From an uncultured Flavobacterium sp. (GTDB lineage Bacteria > Bacteroidota > Bacteroidia > Flavobacteriales > Flavobacteriaceae), in assembly GCA_946480635.1 (NCBI GenBank), contig CAMLKV010000105.1, forward strand, positions 1-7,337: a DNA stretch of 7,337 nt, in the 5' to 3' direction. Made by a program: the position numbers and the translations under genes. Below the pieces are notes generated by a model, which worked only from the letters and a program-made list of their open reading frames with translations, did no database searches and had not been told where the DNA came from. Positions 6,462-7,337 of the stretch are shown here, one piece after another (the first letter of the stretch is position 1; each line of letters starts with the position of its first letter).

Positions 6462-7124
6462 ATGAAAAAATTTCTACTACTTTTAGTATTGATTCCTTTA
6501 TCGTTTTATGCTCAAAATGATTCTATTACTAAACCTAATATTTCAGTAATTGGTTTAAATAAATTAAACATTGCTTACAGAGGAATCCCTAATCCTATTT
6601 CTATAGCAGTTAGCAATGCAAAGCCTTACAAAATAAAAGGAGATAATATTTTCAGAAATGATGAAGGTAAATATTTCATCAAACCAAAAGCAGAAAAAGA
6701 GAGTAAAGTTTTACTGGAAATAGAAACTTCAGACACTACAAAAGTTGTTGAAGAACACATTTTTAGAGTAAAAGATTTACCATATGCGGCTATTCTAGTT
6801 AACCAAAAAGGTTGTATCAATGGCGACTGTATTATTGAAATGCCAGGAAAAGAAATTTTAAACGCAGAAATTTCAGTAAAATTGATTGATTATCTTTTAG
6901 ATGGTAATATTTCTGTTACAGGTTTCAGAGTAAATTTAACAAACAGTAAAGGAGATTTTCTTGATAGTTTTGAGGTAAAAGGAAATAAAATCCCACAAGA
7001 TGTGTACGATGCAATTACTGCCAATACTAATGTATCTTTAATCATTATTCACAAATTATTTTTTGCTTCCGATTTGAATTTATCCATTGCAAAAACACCA
7101 GTCGTTAAGATTAGGAAAGTGTAA
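6462..7124 (+). CDS. Secreted GldM C-terminal-like protein (free-standing GldM D3-D4 module), copy 1
   Basis: A 220-residue protein with a signal peptide (MKKF, Leu-rich core, cleavage near FYAQ at residues 15-18). The mature part resembles the periplasmic third and fourth domains of GldM, the gliding-motility / type IX secretion motor protein. Residues about 27-103 start with SVIGLNKLNIAYRGIPNPISIAV, like the GldM segment with MNVVYRGxxNPI. Residues about 107-220 hold the repeated-hydrophobic pattern ending ISVTGFRVNLTNSKGDFLDSFEVKGN, like the GldM last domain (xVxSFxV...G...). The transmembrane helix and the first domains of GldM (about 510 residues) are absent, so this cannot be the motor itself. 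C118 and C123 could form a disulfide. It lies 39 bases after the LysE gene and 18 bases before a paralogue. A role as a periplasmic partner or decoy of gliding/T9SS components is speculation. Similarity was recognised by eye. Confidence 0.78.
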   Translation: MKKFLLLLVLIPLSFYAQNDSITKPNISVIGLNKLNIAYRGIPNPISIAVSNAKPYKIKGDNIFRNDEGKYFIKPKAEKESKVLLEIETSDTTKVVEEHIFRVKDLPYAAILVNQKGCINGDCIIEMPGKEILNAEISVKLIDYLLDGNISVTGFRVNLTNSKGDFLDSFEVKGNKIPQDVYDAITANTNVSLIIIHKLFFASDLNLSIAKTPVVKIRKV

Positions 7125-7142
7125 TAAAACTTTCTGTAAACC

Positions 7143-7337
7143 ATGAAAAAGATAATTTTGTTGTTGTTATTTCCTGTTTTAGGTTTTACCCAAAATGATA
7201 CAATAAAAGATGTTAATTCTAAATTATCTGTTATTGGTTTAGATAGATTAAATATTGTCTACAGAGGAGTTCCTAATCCTATTTCTATTGCCGTAAATAA
7301 TGCAAAATCTTATAAAATTACAGGTGATGGAGTTTCA
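7143..7337 (+). CDS. Secreted GldM C-terminal-like protein, copy 2 (partial, cut by window edge)
   Basis: The first 65 codons of a second copy of the preceding gene; the frame stays open to the last base. It begins MKKIILLLLFPVLGFTQ, a signal peptide, and continues QNDTIKDVN, then SVIGLDRLNIVYRGVPNPIS. Over the 34-residue stretch from SVIGL to YKIxGD it matches copy 1 at 27 positions, while the signal peptides and linkers have diverged, so this is a tandem duplication that is not very recent. It starts 18 bases after the copy 1 stop codon without a promoter between them, so both are probably on one transcript. Length and the remaining domains cannot be seen. Confidence 0.82.
   Translation, partial: MKKIILLLLFPVLGFTQNDTIKDVNSKLSVIGLDRLNIVYRGVPNPISIAVNNAKSYKITGDGVS

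Noticed and set aside
6626..6820. Minus-strand reading frame of 64 codons inside the first GldM-like gene
   Set aside because: Antisense shadow of a gene with a signal peptide and a conserved paralogue.

Overview
The window looks like chromosomal DNA from a member of the Flavobacteriia (Bacteroidota), probably a Flavobacterium relative. The evidence is AT-rich DNA with A/T-biased codon use, start codons that lack Shine-Dalgarno sequences, one promoter with the Bacteroidota -7 box TAnnTTTG, a secreted DUF2807 (head GIN) protein, and two secreted proteins resembling the C-terminal half of the gliding/type IX secretion protein GldM. The genus cannot be fixed from this sequence alone.

Left part (1-2016): a TRIC/UPF0126 membrane protein gene on the plus strand converges with a minus-strand pair, rpiB (ribose-5-phosphate isomerase B) followed by a CDF zinc/metal efflux transporter. 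The convergent stop codons overlap by 4 bases. A strong hairpin with a U-rich tail lies between rpiB and the transporter. It looks like an intrinsic terminator or attenuator, and it shows that the transporter starts at 1525, not at the more upstream ATG at 1594.

Middle (2017-2813): about 800 bases hold no gene. G+C is only about 20% by hand count (2041-2760). The stretch lies between divergently transcribed genes and contains repeated TTATTAACA/TTATCAACA 9-mers that resemble DnaA boxes, short tandem 10-mers, and two extremely AT-rich blocks (about 10% and 13% G+C). My best reading is a candidate chromosomal replication origin. This is inference: dnaA is not in the window and whole-genome skew is not available.

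Right part (2814-7337): a co-directional, tightly spaced run of rnr (RNase R), a secreted head-GIN/DUF2807 protein, a LysE-family exporter, and two tandem paralogous secreted GldM-C-like proteins, the second cut by the window edge. Gaps are 10, 50, 39 and 18 bases with no recognisable terminator or promoter, so they may form one transcript. Apart from rnr, the products are envelope-directed. The candidate origin and the free-standing tandem GldM-like modules are the two points most worth following up.
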